DNA of 6,472 nucleotides from an uncultured bacterium (lineage in GTDB: Bacteria; Hydrothermota; Tepidihabitantia; Tepidihabitantales; Tepidihabitantaceae): contig CAKZPX010000134.1 of NCBI GenBank assembly GCA_937139435.1, forward strand, positions 1 to 6,472, given 5' to 3'. The notes below the pieces were generated by a model that saw nothing but the letters and a program-made list of their open reading frames with translations, made no database searches and was not told the DNA's origin. Made by a program: the position numbers and the translations under genes. Position 1 is the first letter of the stretch. The number at the start of each line of letters is the position of its first letter. Of this stretch, positions 3,792 through 6,472 are shown piece after piece.

Positions 3792-6472
3792 GGATGGCTG
3801 GCTATTGAGTCAATCACCAATCGTCCTGATTACTGGGATATTAGCTGCTGGAATAACGCCCGCAGTGTTGCGGCGGATCCGGAAGGGAATTTGCATATTG
3901 TCTGGCGTGGCAAAACGGAAGGGGAGTTTCAGGTATGGTATTCAAGATGGGATGCGTTTCAGCGGGAATGGTCGGGAGATACCGTCATCTCCCGGAACCT
4001 ACCTGGTGCCGGGGATCCGGCAATCGCCGTGGATTCAGGTGGCGACATCTATGTTACCTGGATAACGTCAGGTATCCTGAAACTGAAACAGCGAAATTTT
4101 CTGACCGGAGAGTGGCGGGATTTAGACTCTCTTTTTCTCGGGGGTAATGACAGTGCAGTGTCATTTGCTATCGACAGGAACGGTGGTCAGCACTTCGTTT
4201 GGTTAAGACTAATTTCGGGAAATGTCAATCGCATACTTTATGTTGCCCGGCAGGAAGCCGGCTGGACCGGGATTGACACCCTGGCAAAGGATGAGGTTAC
4301 TTCCCAAAGCCGACCGGCTATCGCCTCTGCACCTGATGGTGATTTGATGGTGGTATGGGACAGATGGTTGGCTGTTAATAAGGGGGTGATGGCGAGACGG
4401 CGCATTGCGGGTGTGTGGACACAAACTGAGACGGTTTACGCTGCTCAATGGGGCTCTGTTCCGAGCGTCTCCTGGGCGGTTGACTCATTTTTCGTTACCT
4501 GGATTGCCGGGTCAAGACGTCAATCAATAATCTGTCGGGCGCGGGGTGAAGGTGGTTGGGGTGATACAGTCCAGCTGTGTCCCTATTACCGGGGCGACAA
4601 AACCGGTCCATCGGTTAGCGCTGAACCGGATGGCAGCCTTTATGTTGCCTGGAGCGCTCCAGACCCGGCTGTTGGTGATAGCAACCGTGTATTTTTTAGA
4701 CGGCGATCCCCTGCCGGGAGGTGGGATACTTTGGTCACCCTGTCTCACGGAAGTCTGGGACGGGATAGAATAACAACTACCACTCAGTCGGGCAGAGTGC
4801 AGGTTGTCTGGAGTGAACGTGCCGCGGGCAATTCAGCCTATGATATACGGTTACGTCGGTATGAGATGGTGCAAGATGTTGGAGTTGGGAGAATTGAGCA
4901 GATTTCAGACACGGTAGACTCTGCTGGTGTGATTTCACCTGTGGTCTGGGTGGTGAATTATGGTGATTTTTTCGCCCCGGTAGTTGATGTTTATTTTCGA
5001 TTGCGAGATACGATTGTTGGCTATAGGGTTGATAGTGTTGCGCCCGGAGAATCGGTCGGAGTAATTTTTGGGCCGATTTCTCTTCACTGGCAAGGATGGT
5101 TAAGTTTCAGTTGTTCGGTTGCGGTTGCCAATGACATTAATCCTGCGAATGATGTTATGAGAGGTAGGACGTTTGTTCGGGTTGTTGACGCATTAACCAA
5201 AAATATTCTGGCACCGATTGGCAGAGTAAATGAAGGGTTAATTCGCCCGCGGGTCAGAGTGAAAAATCGTGGGAATGTACCCGCAACTTTTGCCGTATTG
5301 TGTACTATTATGAGTGTTAGCCAGCAGGTACCGGTCTACGAAGGTATGGTAACACTTTCACTGGGACCAGGGGTAGAACGTGATACCGGTTTTGCCGGAT
5401 GGAATGCGGTGCGGGACACTTATTTTATTCGTTGCCGGACGGTGTTAGAGGGTGATATGCATCCGGAGAACGATACGGCACGTGCGGGATTTGTTGTTGT
5501 ATGGCATGATGTCGGAGTGCAGGAGATTATCTGTCCGGGTGTTCGGATGGATTCAAGTCAAAATGTTCAGCCGATGGCAGTGGTGAAAAATTATGGGACT
5601 GAAGTGGAGTCCTTTAATGTACTTTTCCGAATTGGTATTGATTATGTTGATACCACAACTGTTTTTGAACTTCCACCCGGCGATACTTTTGTGGTGCGCT
5701 TCCGTGATTGGTGGGCAATTAGACGGGGGGCACAGGGGTTATGCTGTTCTACCTTGCTTGTTGGTGATGCCAATCCGGGCAATGACCGGGTAACCGGTAA
5801 TGTTTTTGTTCGGGTCTGCGATGTCGGTCCGGAGGCAATTTTAAGTCCGGATGACACCATCGGTAGGGCTGAGATTAACCCTCTGGTTGTAATTAGGAAT
5901 TACGGAAATGAACAGGAAAGTGTGAATGTTCGGGTGGATATTAGTGATAGTTTGAGAACCGTCATTTACCAAGATTCAACATGGATTGCGGTTGCAGAGG
6001 AAAGTAGCGCGTTGGTTGAACTATCACCCTGGGTTCCAGCGAGAAGCGGGTATGTTCTTGTCCGTGTGCAGACATTGCTTTTCGGGGATATGCGTTCCGA
6101 TAATGATACGCTGAACAAGAGGTGTTATGTAACAAGACGAGATGTGGCGGTGCGAAAGATTATCGCTCCGGTTGATACCTTTTCTGAGTCTATGGTCACG
6201 CCGGTGGTGCGAGTGGCAAATTCGGGTGAAGAAAGGGTGGATTTCCAGACCTGTTTTTTAGTAAAAAGGTTGCCGGAGAGTACGGTAGTTTATAACGAAA
6301 GCGTGGCTACAGTGCTGGATGCCGGTCTTGAGAGTGATATTTCCCTTCCTGTGTGGGGGGCGTCCCCAGGGTACTATCTGCTCTTTGCCCGGGTGAAACT
6401 TGTCGGAGATGAGAATAGTGTCAATGATACCGCAATGAGGGTTGTGTGGGTGGAGTCAATTTTAAACCGTCG
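3735..6472 (+). CDS. large secreted beta-propeller and CARDB-repeat protein (3' end outside window)
   Basis: One frame is open without interruption to the window edge: 912 complete codons plus 2 nt, with no stop. The preceding in-frame stop is at 3699-3701, and no ATG lies between it and the mature protein. TTG at 3735 is the best start because it gives a signal peptide with a charged start (MRILR), a hydrophobic core (VLLTLLL) and LHA|G as a possible cleavage site at residue 19. GTG at 3750 would lose both arginines. Residues about 21-375 contain seven Trp-anchored units that predict a propeller; residues 381-912 hold five CARDB-like repeats. The protein should be exported and act outside the cell or on its surface, in binding or adhesion. 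No catalytic residues are recognisable. A C-terminal anchor or secretion-sorting domain may lie beyond the window. It is transcribed divergently from the kinase operon. The reading frame is certain; the specific function is unknown. Confidence 0.9.
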   Translation, partial: MRILRVLLTLLLPGQFLHAGWLAIESITNRPDYWDISCWNNARSVAADPEGNLHIVWRGKTEGEFQVWYSRWDAFQREWSGDTVISRNLPGAGDPAIAVDSGGDIYVTWITSGILKLKQRNFLTGEWRDLDSLFLGGNDSAVSFAIDRNGGQHFVWLRLISGNVNRILYVARQEAGWTGIDTLAKDEVTSQSRPAIASAPDGDLMVVWDRWLAVNKGVMARRRIAGVWTQTETVYAAQWGSVPSVSWAVDSFFVTWIAGSRRQSIICRARGEGGWGDTVQLCPYYRGDKTGPSVSAEPDGSLYVAWSAPDPAVGDSNRVFFRRRSPAGRWDTLVTLSHGSLGRDRITTTTQSGRVQVVWSERAAGNSAYDIRLRRYEMVQDVGVGRIEQISDTVDSAGVISPVVWVVNYGDFFAPVVDVYFRLRDTIVGYRVDSVAPGESVGVIFGPISLHWQGWLSFSCSVAVANDINPANDVMRGRTFVRVVDALTKNILAPIGRVNEGLIRPRVRVKNRGNVPATFAVLCTIMSVSQQVPVYEGMVTLSLGPGVERDTGFAGWNAVRDTYFIRCRTVLEGDMHPENDTARAGFVVVWHDVGVQEIICPGVRMDSSQNVQPMAVVKNYGTEVESFNVLFRIGIDYVDTTTVFELPPGDTFVVRFRDWWAIRRGAQGLCCSTLLVGDANPGNDRVTGNVFVRVCDVGPEAILSPDDTIGRAEINPLVVIRNYGNEQESVNVRVDISDSLRTVIYQDSTWIAVAEESSALVELSPWVPARSGYVLVRVQTLLFGDMRSDNDTLNKRCYVTRRDVAVRKIIAPVDTFSESMVTPVVRVANSGEERVDFQTCFLVKRLPESTVVYNESVATVLDAGLESDISLPVWGASPGYYLLFARVKLVGDENSVNDTAMRVVWVESILNR
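3795..4860 (+). other. seven-unit beta-propeller-like domain
   Basis: Within the secreted protein a short motif recurs seven times: small/Asp residues, a Gly turn, a hydrophobic strand and then Trp. Examples are DPEGNLHIVW, DSGGDIYVTW, DRNGGQHFVW, PDGDLMVVW, PDGSLYVAW and QSGRVQVVW; the fifth unit is degenerate (AVDSFFVTW). The Trp residues fall at 57, 109, 156, 208, 256, 306 and 359, a regular spacing of 47-53 residues, as expected for blades of a sialidase/BNR-like propeller. Each unit is followed by another strand with Arg or aromatic residues (VWYSRW, ILYVAR, MARRR, VFFRRR, IRLRR). Seven units predict a seven-bladed ring. The fold is inferred, and the catalytic Asp-box array of true sialidases is not present. 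Confidence 0.7.
4875..6472 (+). repeat. five tandem CARDB-like (Ig-fold) repeats
   Basis: Protein-level repeats begin at residues 381, 485, 592, 696 and 803 (bases 4875, 5187, 5508, 5820, 6141), so units are 104-107 residues. Units 1 and 3-5 open with D-V; the second opens DALTKNILAP. Every unit has a central N-x-G turn (VNYG, KNRG, KNYG, RNYG, ANSG), and near the end an Asp/Asn motif: NDINPAND, GDMHPEND, GDANPGND, GDMRSDND, GDENSVND. These features fit the CARDB cell-adhesion-related domain, which has a VxNxG core and a DxxNxxxExNxxNN-like end. The units are well diverged in DNA sequence, so the array is old rather than a recent duplication. Further units may follow past the window edge. Confidence 0.75.

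Noticed and set aside
3787..4147. Short plus-strand frames at the start of the secreted-protein gene
   Set aside because: They overlap the continuous frame that carries the signal peptide and the regular Trp-anchored repeats, so they are out-of-frame shadows.
5642..5860. Minus-strand frame of 72 codons inside the CARDB array
   Set aside because: It is antisense to repeats 3 and 4 with no ribosome site or recognisable sequence.
1..6472. tRNA, rRNA, CRISPR array, insertion sequence or integration site
   Set aside because: No direct repeats with spacers, no transposase or integrase motifs, no terminal inverted repeats and no cloverleaf-like sequence were seen; nearly the whole window is accounted for by protein genes.

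Overview
The window reads as ordinary chromosomal DNA of a bacterium with roughly balanced base composition. It holds five protein genes and no RNA genes, mobile elements or CRISPR. The style of the large extracellular protein (signal peptide, Trp-anchored propeller blades, then CARDB-like repeats opening with D-V-x-V and closing with G-D-x-N-P-x-N-D) recalls proteins of candidate phylum WOR-3 / Stahlbacteria and related deep-branching, environmentally recovered lineages. That placement is an impression from protein style, not a proven assignment.

Layout. Positions 1-435 (+) are the 3' end of dprA, the DNA-uptake/recombination mediator, cut by the window edge. It converges on nadC (432-1250, -), and the two stop codons share bases. 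Upstream of nadC on the minus strand lie a response regulator (1254-2030) and a PAS-PAS histidine kinase (2031-3512, preferred start). The gene order kinase > regulator > nadC has gaps of 0 and 3 nt, and the second and third genes each have a Shine-Dalgarno sequence inside the gene before them. This looks like one transcription unit, driven by a good sigma70-like promoter at about 3581-3608 (-). Positions 3540-3734 are a divergent intergenic region. From 3735 (+) a single frame stays open to the window end (912 codons and 2 nt). It begins at a TTG codon and encodes a secreted protein: signal peptide, a seven-unit Trp-anchored beta-propeller, and five CARDB-like Ig-fold repeats. Its C-terminus lies beyond the window.

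How they fit together. The kinase has no membrane segment, so it should sense a cytoplasmic signal through its PAS domains and phosphorylate Asp56 of the adjacent regulator. That regulator has no DNA-binding or enzymatic output domain. Its receiver domain is followed by a Pro/Thr/Glu/Lys-rich linker and a long charged coiled coil, so output is probably by protein-protein contact. Co-transcription with nadC (NAD synthesis) may be incidental, or may point to a redox/NAD connection. The divergent secreted protein has no demonstrated link to the regulators beyond sharing the intergenic region.

The most notable items are the receiver/coiled-coil regulator and the large propeller-plus-CARDB surface protein with its non-ATG, possibly leaderless start. 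I see no clear sign of an entirely new defence or mobile system here.
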